Positions 25,680-35,708 are shown, counted from the stretch's first letter. The stretch: 63,584 bases of DNA from Acidaminococcus massiliensis (GCF_900095825.1 NZ_LT608315.1:1978452-2042035), one strand, 5' to 3'. Made by a program: numbers and translations. The notes: generated from the sequence alone by a model not told the origin.

Positions 25680-25978
25680 ATTTTATGTGATGTCATTTGC
25701 TTTGTTTATTGTAGCATATTTTGAGAACAAAAAGATACTTTTCATCTTATAACGTCCAATCAGATCACAGCGTCAGCTATAGTCAAGATTTCCATCTTTA
25801 TAGGGGCCATCCACCGGATAGCCCACTCCTGTCTCCAAGCCTCGGACCTGTTTTTCCTCAACCAGGGGACCAGCTGTCTGGTTCCAGTGACTACCTCTTT
25901 CGCTCTTTTCTCTTCACTCTACACTATTCATCACGCTGGTAATGACGTTTTTAACCAAGTTCTATTGCTTTTTGCCTT
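25680..25978. other. Intergenic stretch without a recognisable gene
   Basis: Between galU and the first acyltransferase relic. The galU promoter probably lies at the left edge (TACAAT on the minus strand). The rest contains only short open frames without a recognisable family; it may be decayed coding DNA. Confidence 0.45.
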
Positions 25979-27069
25979 TCATTTCATGAGAAACAAATAT
26001 TTTTTAACGATTCTATTCCGTGCCATAATTTTAGCTAGACATCCAATGAAGAAAACCGACAGCAATATGAACACTAAATAAAAAAACACATCCGCTTGCC
26101 AGGACAGAAACTGCGTGATTGGGTGTTTTAGAATGAATTTTTCAACCCCTTTGACAATTGCCCCGCAAACATATACATGCATCATATAAATAGCAAACGA
26201 TATTTCGCTGATTTTTTCTATCAAAGAATAGCCTACAGGGTGCTTTTGTAAAAATGTTTCAGTCCTTGTTAACAGCTCAAAAACAGAAATAGAGAGCACC
26301 ACTACCAAGACAAAATCATAATGCTGTACACTGTGCTTTGTCATTTCGATGAAGTACATTACACCAAATGGCACTCCCACACCCAGCAAACCAAGCTTCA
26401 TGCTACTGATTTTTTTAATCCGCTTTGAGAAATATAGTACCCTGCTAAAAGGTAAATCATCCATACACTTTCGCCCCAGACCGATGCTCCAAAGATGTTC
26501 ATACGGAGGACTGAATGGATTTCTAGCTTTTTCCCAAATAGTAAAAGAATCGGTGCAACTGAAGGAATCAACGTTCCACTGAAAAGCAGTGCAACAGCAA
26601 TAATTTTACGATAAGCAGATACATGGATTTGGTGAAATGCTATGGAAAGAATTGGCATACCCAAATATAATGCAATCGTCATTGGCAGATACCACAATGC
26701 AGACAAGGTATCTCCCATAAATAATGCCGCTTTCACAACAGCTGACCATTTTTGTGGTGGATCAAATACATAAGTATAGCGCAACAAATTCCATATAATA
26801 TTCCAGAACTGAAAAGCGATTAATAAAGGAAAAAAATTTCTGTATATATATCTTTTTAAGTAATCGGTATCCGAAAAATTTCTTTTGAACATCAGATACC
26901 CTGTTAACATGACAAAAAGCGGAACTCCTATTGTTCCAGCAACTTTCCATACAGAAAAGATAGGGAAATAGATAGTATTAGAAAAGAAGTATGATTTCGT
27001 ATGTACAATAATGACCAAAATCATTGCCAAAGTACGGATTAAATCTATCGAACACTGTCTATTTTTCAT
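25979..27069 (-). pseudogene. Acyltransferase-3 family membrane protein, frameshifted at a poly-A tract
   Basis: The N-terminal part from 27069 (MKNRQCSIDLIRTLAMILVIIVHTKSYF) has the acyltransferase-3 start with its histidine, then VPLFVMLTGYLMFKR and many helices. It ends prematurely in the frame ...SGLKKSVA at 26398. The rest continues in another frame (RIKKISSMKLGLLGV to FLFLMK) to 25979, with FAIYMMHVYV typical of the C-terminal helices. The frames join at a run of seven A residues on the coding strand near 26410-26416; one extra A restores a single protein of about 360 residues. It would O-acylate surface sugars. Confidence 0.75.
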
Positions 27070-28093
27070 CTCTACACCATCTTACTTTTATCTTTCTTAT
27101 CACTTTTTTGAAGATCATTTCTTTTAGCAAATAGACTATCAAGAAAATTCCCAGAACCATCAATATCCGATAAACACAGGCAATTTTCCAATGGGCATCA
27201 TAGATTCTATTCGGAAGTAAATATCTGTCCAGATAGTGAATTCCATAAATAATCATCGTATTCCGACCAATGAAGCTCAAAAATCTACAGACAGCAGCAT
27301 TCCCTTCCAGAGCCCGACTTACAGCCGCCACAGCAAAAGTTCCTGCAACTGCCTCTACTACTCCCACCCAGAGCAGAGGATATCTGCGGGCAGCCAATTC
27401 GATATACCATTGATTCTGGATACAGAAGCTCCAAAATACAGAACCTGCTGCAAAAATAAACCAGCAATATTTCTCCAGAAAGTCTTGATGTTTTTTCCAC
27501 AGCATTCCCAGATAGAGGAAAAATACGCAAACCAAAGTCACATCAAAATTTAGAGGCAGCCACTTCTGTGTCATACCAAGATACATTCCGATAAACACCA
27601 ATGAAGCATACAGATATCCTCTATATTCTCCATGGAACAGCAATCCTATACCATTAATAATCTGAAAGCCACAAAACATAGACACCATGAACCAGAGCAT
27701 CCCTAGACCCGGATGTCCTTTAAAGGTAACCCCAGAACTCCAGAAAAGTGCAGTTATGTTCCTTTTTATTATCTATATTGTGAAAATTTCCTTTCCCTGA
27801 AACATCGGCAACAATAAATTCAGGCACTATAAAAGAAACAAGGGTAACAATAAATGACGTACATTTTTCCAAAATCTTTCTCTGGCTTCGTCCCAATTCT
27901 GGGCAATCTTGAAATGATAGCCGGACAAAATAAAGAACAACGGCATATGGAAGGAGAAAATCATATTCCGTTCCAGTATATCAAAAGGCGCAGTATGACC
28001 AATGATGACGAAAAAAATGGTAATCCCTTTGGCAATATCAATCCATTGAATTCTTTGTAAAGTTATTGATTTTTCTAGCGATATATTTTTCAT
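27059..28093 (-). pseudogene. Second acyltransferase-3 family gene, degraded
   Basis: The N-terminal piece (28093-27827: MKNISLEKSITLQRIQWIDI, AKGITIFFVIIGHTAPFDIL, HMPLFFILSGYHFK) and the C-terminal piece (about 27715-27059: GHPGLGMLWFMVSMFCG to RNTMIIYGIHYLDRYL) belong to one acyltransferase-3/AcfB-like protein. They are separated by at least two frame changes and a stop between 27700 and 27840; the connecting frame IVPEFIVADVSGKGNFHN is still readable. Its end overlaps the next acyltransferase by 11 bases. Confidence 0.75.
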
Positions 28094-28116
28094 TTTTTAT
28101 ATTGATAGCCTATCCT

Positions 28117-28698
28117 CTAGGAATTTCTTTTGTCATTAGAAAGATAAATATGAATATAATATTGGTTGTTAATAGATTTTAAATCTATATCTGTCCCAAT
28201 AAAATTAGGTAAGTATTGTTTCGATATGACAAGAGTTTGGATTTTTTTATTTTCGTAATTTAAAAGCGTCGTATTAAAAACTCGATATCCTTTAATTTCA
28301 AAATATATATTAATCCAAAAAATATTATGCCGAATACTAAGAATCCCAATACTAATAAAGAAAATTAAAAATAAAACCACTTGTGACCATATTGTAAAAT
28401 CGAATGATATCATAGGTAATGCTGTTGATAATATAAATTCAACAGAGATATCCTTTTTCTCTTCAGCACGATCAATCTGATACGTTCTTAGTTGTGATTT
28501 TGTAGTACTCTTAATGAATCCACTAATAATTTTCCATGAAATAATAGTCAATAAAAGAATACATCCTAATGATATCCATTCAGTTGTTGTTGTAAGATTT
28601 TTATCAATGAAGATGCTTTTCAAGTCTATAAATATAACGCTTATCCAGACTATAAAATACGACAGAAAATAGATGCTTACCTTAAATAAAAAATTCAT
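28117..28698 (-). CDS. kwaA: Membrane protein, Kiwa KwaA-like
   Basis: A 193-residue protein with two hydrophobic helices in the first 65 residues, a third near residue 95-130, and a soluble C-terminal part (FEIKGYRVFNTTLLNYENKK, IQTLVISKQYL). KwaA of Kiwa is a small membrane protein with this layout (short helices, then a strand-rich tail with a GY-F/Y motif and LIS-K). The gene starts in the stop of the KwaB-like gene (TAATG), so the two are translationally coupled. It is very AT-rich compared with flanking housekeeping genes. The assignment rests on partner and layout more than on sequence. Confidence 0.65.
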   Translation of the reverse strand: MNFLFKVSIYFLSYFIVWISVIFIDLKSIFIDKNLTTTTEWISLGCILLLTIISWKIISGFIKSTTKSQLRTYQIDRAEEKKDISVEFILSTALPMISFDFTIWSQVVLFLIFFISIGILSIRHNIFWINIYFEIKGYRVFNTTLLNYENKKIQTLVISKQYLPNFIGTDIDLKSINNQYYIHIYLSNDKRNS

Positions 28699-29654
28699 TA
28701 TTTATTGTCCCATTTTTTAGCACTTGAAACTTCCATTGCATTTTCAGTAAAAGGATCTAGCATTCCTTTTCTACATAGTAGCTTAATTAGCTTTGTACAA
28801 TCATCATCGTTTTCAACCAAAAATTTATCATCTGATAATTTTATGTTAAATCTTTGTGCAATTTTTTTCCGTTTTTCCAAATTCTTGAGATTTTCAAGAG
28901 TTTCCTCATCAAATGACAAAAACCGTCTAGGATTATGGCCTTTCCTAGCACTTTCATGAAATAAATTAATATCCTTTATAATATTTGTCTCTTTAATTTT
29001 TTTGATACAATTCTCACAAGTTTTATGAAAGGACCTTTCTAAGCTAAAAAATTTTTCTCCATTTAAGTTTAAAAAATAAAGTATATTATCATAAATTAAA
29101 ATATCAAAGCTTATTGGTAAACTTACTACTTTATTTTTAATTGGTTCAAAGGTTGTTTCTTTGCCAATTTGGATATTCCTAGTATTAATTTTATACTTAT
29201 GTTTAAGTATAGTATATGGTTTTCTATAAGTTAACAATTTAACTAAATGACATTCATTATCATTATTCTGATTTATCAATTCACCTTGAACTATTAAAGC
29301 ATCTCCATTAAATATAATATCTTCATTTTCATGATCCGAAGATACAGTAGCATTTATTAGTTTCTCATATTCTTCTTGTATTAATGGACTTTTAATATCA
29401 AGAAAATAAATTGCATCTTCATTTTTATCACCTAAATAAGGTTCAACAGAAAGATACTCTTTTTTCCTATAGTTCTCCTTAATATCATTTAAATAATCTG
29501 TAATATGTTCAGTACTATCTAACATGATTTGTTCAGAAGCATAGTCTTTCCCCCTTCGTTTTGAACTATTAACTTTTATTGCTAAAATTAAAACATTCTC
29601 CAATTGTGATAATCTTGATATTAAATTTTCAATTTGTTTAACATCAAATACCAT
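28698..29654 (-). CDS. kwaB: DUF4868 protein, Kiwa KwaB-like
   Basis: A 318-residue protein recognised as DUF4868/KwaB mainly by its C-terminal half: a charged LNGEKFFSLERSFHKTCEN region, then ESARKGHNPRRFLSFDEETL, KKIAQRFNIKLSDDKFLVEN and KLLCRKGMLDPFTENAMEVS. KwaB is the DNA-binding effector of the Kiwa anti-phage system, which senses phage at the membrane through KwaA and blocks phage replication and late expression (established knowledge). Here it precedes the membrane gene, the reverse of the described kwaA-kwaB order. GC content is far below the neighbours, which suggests horizontal transfer. Confidence 0.75.
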   Translation of the reverse strand: MVFDVKQIENLISRLSQLENVLILAIKVNSSKRRGKDYASEQIMLDSTEHITDYLNDIKENYRKKEYLSVEPYLGDKNEDAIYFLDIKSPLIQEEYEKLINATVSSDHENEDIIFNGDALIVQGELINQNNDNECHLVKLLTYRKPYTILKHKYKINTRNIQIGKETTFEPIKNKVVSLPISFDILIYDNILYFLNLNGEKFFSLERSFHKTCENCIKKIKETNIIKDINLFHESARKGHNPRRFLSFDEETLENLKNLEKRKKIAQRFNIKLSDDKFLVENDDDCTKLIKLLCRKGMLDPFTENAMEVSSAKKWDNK

Positions 29655-29735
29655 AGTTTACTCCATCAAATTGAACAAGTAATGTGATTACATCATTAGT
29701 TATTATATCACATAGTCTAGTTTTAAACCTCCTAT

Positions 29736-29746
29736 AGATTATAAAT
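29736..29746. repeat. Direct repeat left of ISLre2 (target duplication)
   Basis: AGATTATAAAT, repeated at 31428-31438 on the other side of the element; a likely insertion duplication. Confidence 0.75.
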
Positions 29747-29828
29747 GTATGTGTCAACAAGTTCTCGGTGAAACCTTCATTGCCGTATAGTTATTCAGAA
29801 ATAGGGTCAAAAATTTTTTATCGTTGCT

Positions 29829-29890
29829 TCGAGGTCGACGACGTAGGGATTCGTCCCAGGCAAACCCGTCCCGGCCTCCCAAAGGGGAAA
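29829..29890 (-). repeat. REP-like repeat inside the ISLre2 left end
   Basis: On the minus strand GGGAGGCCGGGACGGGTTTGCC, then GGGACGAATCCCTACGTCGTCG. The relic at 47705-47770 carries the same arrangement, so the repeat travels with this IS. Confidence 0.6.
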
Positions 29891-30007
29891 AGTCCTCCTA
29901 TACCCGTACTGACTTGCACCTCACCCTTCCGCTGGGAGGGCAGACCCGTTCGTCCCTGGCGGGAGGCTCACAGCCTATCGCCTTGCCCTGACGGTCAAAG
30001 GCTGCGG

Positions 30008-31312
30008 CTACGGACCAGGAAGCCAAATGATCTCGCCCGCGTGCTCCACCCGTGGAACGACCACTGTCGATGTTATCCCGCCGACTCCTCCTGGGCCTGC
30101 CCTCCCAGCTCCCGGGGTATTGACGTATACTCGTACAAAAACCATTGCCAGGCCGCCTCTATAGCTCCAGCGCCGTCCCTGTTTCTTCATCCGATAGGTA
30201 TACGTCCGATGGTTGCTTTCACAAGTCCCCAGCCCTTTCCGACAGTCTTCCAGTCCCTCCCTCAGCGGCAAAGGAGTCAGGCATTCCCAGTTACGTTCCA
30301 AATAAGCCCACAGTTTCCTGACGTTCTCTTCCTCTTCGGCAGTGCTGGCTTCTCCTTCCAGCATGTCCAGGCAGCAGTGGACACCCTCCAGGTCGTGTTG
30401 CCAGACCTTGTGATGGAGACAGTCAACCATACCTCGCTTCCTGACCCACCCAAGCCGCTGACGGATTTTCTCGTTTACATGGTACCGGTCCCGGAAATGC
30501 TCGTGACGCTGGCTGCCTTCTGCCAGTTTATCGAACACATCCTTCGTATACCCACTGCCCCCGTCACTGTTGCTCAAGACGGTGCATCGAGACAGGTCGT
30601 AATGGTTATCCAGATAGGCCTCCAAAAGTTCCAGGACATGCTTCCGGTCGAAACCGGCAAAAACGTGAAACCCTGTCAGGATCCGCCTCTTGCCAATCTG
30701 CTTCACTCCAGTCGCCACCTGGAACCGGTGTACCTCCACGCTGCCCTTTGCCTGCCCTTTCATCAGGACACCATCTCCCTCGATGAACAGGTATTTTGGT
30801 TTATTCAATGGTTCATCACCGCAGAAGGCCGGGTTGGCTTGGGATTCCTCGTACTGGGCGTACTTGTCTCCCACCGTCCTGACTATCCTGCCTACTGTCT
30901 GATGGCTGATATCCAGCGGAGTCAGGGTATTCACTGCCTCAGCTGCAGCCCGATAGACGCTGCCGGCTGCCACTTTGGTTACTGAGTACAGGAGCAACGG
31001 AGAATACCGTTGATAAGGTGACAGACCCAGGATATTATCCAAAGGATAGAATGGCTTTCCGCCTTCGCGCCGGACCAGACGGCGGGAAAATGTGACCGTC
31101 CCGAACATGCAAAGCACAGTACGCTGGTCGATCCGCAGTACTTCCTGTTTTCCCGCATACTGCCTGGCCATCTCAGCATCGTAAATCTCCAGAGCCCGGG
31201 CGAAGGCCTGGGACTGGAGCTCGATTCCCCGCCGCCAGACCTCCTTCTCCAGTGCCAACCCGTTGGAACACCCCTTTATTAAGTTGATGGATTCTGATAC
31301 AATGAAATCCAT
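30008..31312 (-). CDS. ISLre2-family transposase
   Basis: A 434-residue UPF0236/ISLre2 transposase. Landmarks are FGTVTFSRRLVRR near residue 75, LDISHQTVGRIVR, YLFIEGDGVLMKGQ with an acidic residue, VLSNSDGGSGYTKDVFDKL, HFRDRYHVNEKIRQRLG and CESNHRTYTYRMKKQGRRWS. The frame is intact and its ribosome site is GGAGAGAAGG. It ends about 260 bases from the left TIR, the gap being filled by the REP-like palindrome. Confidence 0.9.
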   Translation of the reverse strand: MDFIVSESINLIKGCSNGLALEKEVWRRGIELQSQAFARALEIYDAEMARQYAGKQEVLRIDQRTVLCMFGTVTFSRRLVRREGGKPFYPLDNILGLSPYQRYSPLLLYSVTKVAAGSVYRAAAEAVNTLTPLDISHQTVGRIVRTVGDKYAQYEESQANPAFCGDEPLNKPKYLFIEGDGVLMKGQAKGSVEVHRFQVATGVKQIGKRRILTGFHVFAGFDRKHVLELLEAYLDNHYDLSRCTVLSNSDGGSGYTKDVFDKLAEGSQRHEHFRDRYHVNEKIRQRLGWVRKRGMVDCLHHKVWQHDLEGVHCCLDMLEGEASTAEEEENVRKLWAYLERNWECLTPLPLREGLEDCRKGLGTCESNHRTYTYRMKKQGRRWSYRGGLAMVFVRVYVNTPGAGRAGPGGVGGITSTVVVPRVEHAGEIIWLPGP

Positions 31313-31427
31313 GGAAGACCTTCTCTCCTATCTGTAGTGGTGTGGTAACTAATACTATAGGATGAAGGTCTTCCTTTTTGCAAGTTAATAAGGGATTATT
31401 CATTTCACCGAGAACTATTTTACACTA

Positions 31428-31438
31428 AGATTATAAAT
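31428..31438. repeat. Direct repeat right of ISLre2 (target duplication)
   Basis: AGATTATAAAT, the partner of 29736-29746. Confidence 0.75.
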
Positions 31439-31512
31439 TGATTGAATAGTTGGCTAATATACTGATAGTTTATCAAGCAAGAAACTACTAGCTTAATAGA
31501 TTCTAGGGGGAA

Positions 31513-33015
31513 TTACCCCAGTCTTCTCCCCATCCCTCGTATTTTCTCCTTCTCCTCCGGGCTCATGGCTGTAAAATACACCATCACCCCATAAAGTACC
31601 GTATACCCCAGAATTTTAAGAAGAAAGAGAAGTTTTCCGGTACCGGGAATTACATGATCCACACCATACCCCACAACTAGACACAACCCCACACTCAGAC
31701 TGACCCGTCCAATCTGTTTCCAGAATTGAGGAATATCCAGGCCGATGTATTTCTTATAGAAATAATTCATCACCACACCATTCCCCATAAGCATGGAAAA
31801 TCCGGTGGCAACGGCACACCCGATGCCGCCGTACTTCATCCCCAGAGGGATTGCCAGTACAAGGTTCAACACACCAGTAAGGAAATAGATCTTTGCTCTG
31901 AAGTCATACCGGTTCATAGCCTGGAGGATGGCCAGGCCGATGTTCTGGATCAGGTCGATGGTAAAAGGCAAGATGATCAAAATGGTGATCCAATAAGAAT
32001 CTTCAAATCCGCTTCCAGCCCACAACTGGATAAACTGCCGGCCGAAAATAATGAAGCCGGTGGCTACCAACGCCAGAAGATAATACTGCCACCGACCGAT
32101 CTGGATAAACAAAGCCGATAGTTCTTCCATGGGCTTTCTCTGTGCTACCATCTCCGTAATATGGGGCAGATAGACCCCGGAAATGGCTGTGGACAGAGCC
32201 ATGTAGTTCATGTAAATCAGGGAAGCAATGGAATAAACCGCCACAGCCCCTGTCCCCTGGACAATCCCTAGGATAATCTGGTTGGTCTTCCAGAATACCT
32301 GATCAATCAATGTTACCACAAAAACACTTAACGCCAACTTCTTGAAATCACGGAACAGCTCCTGGTTCCAGTAATGGAACTGAATGGTAATGTGCAGCCG
32401 AGCAAAGCTGTAATAAATCCGTGCCAGGATCAGCCCCACATTCAGCACCGTCTGGGCCACCGCTACTGCCATAGCCGTAGGATACTTCTGGAGAATCAAA
32501 ATCACCAGCGCCGGCTGCAGAATCAGCTGTACCGTTTCCAGGCCTTTCAGGAACAGAAACTTTTCATGGGCATTGATCACCGACCGGAACACCATGGTGG
32601 AAAGGCTCACTGCAATGTTGAACAGCAACAAAAGGAACATATGCCGGGCTTCCAGCAGTTCCCCTGCAGTCATACTGGCCCCGAAGATGCTGTCCAGGTT
32701 CCAGTAGCAGATACCTCCAACCAAAAGAGAAAGTCCCGTGGCCCCTCCATACCCATACAGAGAAATGGCCAGGATGTTCTCCATCCCCACCCTGTCCTTC
32801 AAAGTCTTGTATTTGGTATAAAACCGGGTAACCGCAGCCGTCAGACCAAAATCCATGATGCTGAAATAAGCAATCAGGGACCCGATCAGTTGATACAAGC
32901 CGTATTCCGATTTTCCAATATAGTGCAGGAGAATAGGGACGTAGAGGAAGCCTACAATGGCATGGAAAGCGATATTCAGATAGCTGAGTAAGATTCCTAT
33001 TTTACGTTCGTTCAT
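31513..33015 (-). CDS. Oligosaccharide flippase (Wzx-like)
   Basis: A 500-residue polytopic protein of the polysaccharide-export/MATE-like group. The start ILLSYLNIAFHAIVGFLYVPILLHYIGKSEYGLYQLIGSL is typical; a dozen or more helices follow, with FGLTAAVTRFYTKYK and a basic C-terminus. It would move undecaprenyl-linked repeat units across the inner membrane. Its start overlaps the upstream polymerase/ligase-like gene by 14 bases, so they are coupled. It is the last gene of the polysaccharide locus, next to the ISLre2 element. Confidence 0.85.
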   Translation of the reverse strand: MNERKIGILLSYLNIAFHAIVGFLYVPILLHYIGKSEYGLYQLIGSLIAYFSIMDFGLTAAVTRFYTKYKTLKDRVGMENILAISLYGYGGATGLSLLVGGICYWNLDSIFGASMTAGELLEARHMFLLLLFNIAVSLSTMVFRSVINAHEKFLFLKGLETVQLILQPALVILILQKYPTAMAVAVAQTVLNVGLILARIYYSFARLHITIQFHYWNQELFRDFKKLALSVFVVTLIDQVFWKTNQIILGIVQGTGAVAVYSIASLIYMNYMALSTAISGVYLPHITEMVAQRKPMEELSALFIQIGRWQYYLLALVATGFIIFGRQFIQLWAGSGFEDSYWITILIILPFTIDLIQNIGLAILQAMNRYDFRAKIYFLTGVLNLVLAIPLGMKYGGIGCAVATGFSMLMGNGVVMNYFYKKYIGLDIPQFWKQIGRVSLSVGLCLVVGYGVDHVIPGTGKLLFLLKILGYTVLYGVMVYFTAMSPEEKEKIRGMGRRLG

Positions 33016-34588
33016 GATTTTCCTTTTTATATGGGGATAAAATCAATGCATAGCCAAGTCCCATGAGAATCCAGTAAGAACAAGTAATATTCAACGTATC
33101 TCCCAATCCAGAAGCCATAATCCCTGCCAAAGAAATAAAGAAAAAGATACATCGTTCTTTCTCTTGTTGTTCCTTCGCTAATTTAATTCGTTTTAACAGC
33201 ATCATTATCAAATAAAAAGAAGGGAATAAATAAACTGCTAGGCCAAGAATCCCAGTTTCTGCAAACCGTGAAGAATATTCACCTAATGCTGGAAACCCTG
33301 ATTTCATGATTCCCTTTTCTTTTTGGTTTTTCATCCAATATTGTACTTCAGAGTTTGCTTTCCCTTCTTCTGATAAATAATCGGGTATATATGCATTCCT
33401 TAAAGACTTTCCAACGCCCAATAGCGGATATGCTTTTCCTATGGCAATATTCGCTTCAAGGATAGAGAACCGAGCCCCATTGCTTCTCTTACTTCTTGCT
33501 GCTAAAGAGCCCAAATTATCTTCCAAGTATGAAACCATCTCCAAGTTACCTTTATTGCTATATCCCATGGATTTGCCTTTAGGACTTCCAGGCATAAAAC
33601 TTAACGAAAGCGTTGCAATAATAAAAGTTATAATAGAACATATAACAATAAGGATTGTCTGCTTAAAAAACGTTTTTTTTCTATTCCATATGGAAAACAG
33701 AATCAAAAGAATCTGCTCGCCTACTAAAAGAACATTTGCCGTTCTTGCCTTTGTTAAAAAGAGCCCATATGTAAATATAAAGATAAGAAAGATAAATCCA
33801 ATTTTGCTTTTTGCATTTTTACTTTGTATTAATTTATACCATAGAAATGGCATAGCAAATGCTGAATAAATACCATAATAAGAAGGCTCTGCAAAAAGTG
33901 ATCTCAACTGTCCCTTCCATAAGAGTGGAGGCCACCATGTTCCATTGGACTTTATATCGTGAACAATTGGGTTTAATATGAGTAAGACATTCTCTGCAAT
34001 ATCGCTTCCACATAAATAAAAAAAATCAATTATACCATAGCCGCAGACAAGTACTGTAGCCGCAAAAACTGCTTTCGTTAAAATTGAATACCCTTCCTGT
34101 CCTTTATTTTTATACCAAGAAAAAATCAGATAAGGTAATGTAAAATACCAAAATATCTCTAGAATTAAACCTTTAATAGGACGGACAATCATCCAAATCT
34201 TTAATAATGATTTAGCTTCTATTATTATCCCAAGTTTATTTAAGTAATTGTGCAACATTGGTAATTTTTCGACCTGATTTACCGGTCCAGATAGAATAGC
34301 TTCATAGTAAGGATAAACTGCTAATCCATGTAAAAAAGAAACTATTAGTATTGTCATATAAACAAAAATATAGAGAAAAAGCACTTTTTCTTCCATATGA
34401 ATTAGAATTTTTTTCCCTTTATATAACGTATAGACGGAATAAAGTACCCCTACTAAAATAGGGTAAAAACTCAAGTCCTTTCCCAAGAAAGCACCAATAA
34501 AATTGGCTTGCAACAGATGTGGTACATTGGGAAAAATAACAAAAAAAACTATAACAAAGAACAATTTATTTCGTAATACTATGGGCAT
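33002..34588 (-). CDS. O-antigen polymerase/ligase-like membrane protein
   Basis: A 528-residue protein with about a dozen membrane helices and a large external loop (about residues 340-430, charged, with LEDNLGSLAARSKRSNGARF and GKAYPLLGVGKSLRNAYIPD). A big periplasmic loop and the GxGxG-S-like segment are typical of the Wzy/WaaL O-antigen polymerase-ligase superfamily. It is strongly AT-rich. Its position directly before the flippase favours a polymerase; a ligase is possible. Confidence 0.7.
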   Translation of the reverse strand: MPIVLRNKLFFVIVFFVIFPNVPHLLQANFIGAFLGKDLSFYPILVGVLYSVYTLYKGKKILIHMEEKVLFLYIFVYMTILIVSFLHGLAVYPYYEAILSGPVNQVEKLPMLHNYLNKLGIIIEAKSLLKIWMIVRPIKGLILEIFWYFTLPYLIFSWYKNKGQEGYSILTKAVFAATVLVCGYGIIDFFYLCGSDIAENVLLILNPIVHDIKSNGTWWPPLLWKGQLRSLFAEPSYYGIYSAFAMPFLWYKLIQSKNAKSKIGFIFLIFIFTYGLFLTKARTANVLLVGEQILLILFSIWNRKKTFFKQTILIVICSIITFIIATLSLSFMPGSPKGKSMGYSNKGNLEMVSYLEDNLGSLAARSKRSNGARFSILEANIAIGKAYPLLGVGKSLRNAYIPDYLSEEGKANSEVQYWMKNQKEKGIMKSGFPALGEYSSRFAETGILGLAVYLFPSFYLIMMLLKRIKLAKEQQEKERCIFFFISLAGIMASGLGDTLNITCSYWILMGLGYALILSPYKKENHERT

Positions 34589-34724
34589 GGTATCCTCTTT
34601 CTTTTAATTCACTTATCATTTTTCTCCAAGTCTATCAAAGCACAATTAAAAATACATGTTTACTTTTTATAAATTTACTCTATGTTTTTATCAAGGAATT
34701 GTAATATTACTCTACTTGTAACAG

Positions 34725-35708
34725 TTATTTATTTTTAATGAATAATTTTAACGTATGATATCCTTGCCGGAGATTTTTTACAATTGATTGAGGAAAGAAA
34801 CAGATAGTCAATTTTAATTTTAAAAACAAACAAAGCTGATTTTCTCTATAAAAACACCATATCTTTTGTCGAATCTTATTTTGTAATTTTTTTGTAATTT
34901 TTTTATTTCGATAATCATTACTATGAATTCCTAAAAAGTAATCCTTCAGTAATCTGGGGACGTACTCATTACAAAGCAACAATTGTCTCGTTCTCTTATC
35001 TGTTGTAGACATAACCTGCTCGAGTACTTTTAAGTCATCGACTTTTTTATAAATTGGATAGCTGTGCACAGCACTATCTATTCTCTTATAATAGTGATAC
35101 TTCGGCAAGTATTGATAAATATAAATTCCTTCATTTACCTGTGTAAATTGAAAACGAAACAGCAAATCTTCCCCAAAAACAATATTAGAATCGAACTTTA
35201 CCTTTTTACACGCATTTGCTTCATAAAATGAAGCAACAGGTTCCCATCCAAAATGGATTCCCTTCACCATTTCAAAAAATGCATCTGATGCATAGAAGTG
35301 CAAAAAAGGCGATGGTGAAAATTTACAAAATATATGCCCCTCTCCATCGTCTTTTACATAATTATTTATTAAAAGTATTGGATGTTCTTTTTTTAAAACC
35401 CATACTGCTTTTTCAAAGTAATCCTCATCCAACCAATCATCACCATCTACAAAACAGATATATTCACCTGAGGCCTGTTCAATTCCCAAATTTCTAGCAC
35501 TGCTGACGCCTCCATTTTCTTTATGAAATACCCGAATACGTTTATCTCTGAGCGCTAAGGCATCACAAATCCGATTACTTCCATCCGTGCTTCCATCATC
35601 CACAAGTAGAATTTCTATTTTTTTGTATGTCTGCGATCTAATAGATTCCACACATCTCCGTAGGTAGTATTCTACATTATATACTGGAACAATCACACTT
35701 ATCAGCAT
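34725..35708 (-). CDS. Family 2 glycosyltransferase
   Basis: A 327-residue GT-A enzyme. MLISVIVPVYNVEYYLRRCVESIRSQTYKKIEILLVDDGSTDGSN is the classic GT2 start; ENGGVSSARNLGIEQASGEYICFVDGDDWLDEDY has the DxD-like metal site. The C-terminal part is specific and of unknown acceptor. It stands alone between two AT-rich gaps of about 140-160 bases inside the polysaccharide locus. Confidence 0.88.
   Translation of the reverse strand: MLISVIVPVYNVEYYLRRCVESIRSQTYKKIEILLVDDGSTDGSNRICDALALRDKRIRVFHKENGGVSSARNLGIEQASGEYICFVDGDDWLDEDYFEKAVWVLKKEHPILLINNYVKDDGEGHIFCKFSPSPFLHFYASDAFFEMVKGIHFGWEPVASFYEANACKKVKFDSNIVFGEDLLFRFQFTQVNEGIYIYQYLPKYHYYKRIDSAVHSYPIYKKVDDLKVLEQVMSTTDKRTRQLLLCNEYVPRLLKDYFLGIHSNDYRNKKITKKLQNKIRQKIWCFYRENQLCLFLKLKLTICFFPQSIVKNLRQGYHTLKLFIKNK

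Larger units (their letters stand above)
29747..31427 (-). mobile_element. ISLre2-family insertion sequence
   Basis: The element holds one transposase gene and is bounded by 23-bp imperfect inverted repeats: GTGTCAACA then AGTTCTCGGTGAAA at 29751-29773, and the complement (TTTCACCGAGAACT, then ATTTTACAC) at 31403-31425. An 11-base direct repeat flanks it, so it looks like a fairly recent insertion. It separates the Kiwa pair from the polysaccharide locus. Its left non-coding end contains a REP-like palindrome also seen in the relic at 47.6 kb. Confidence 0.88.

Noticed and set aside
25721-25942. 73-codon plus-strand open frame between galU and the acyltransferase relic
   Set aside because: No family, no ribosome site and biased composition; it may be decayed DNA.
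29768-30985. 405-codon plus-strand open frame in ISLre2
   Set aside because: It is the complement of the transposase gene and the non-coding IS end; the minus-strand product is a recognisable transposase.
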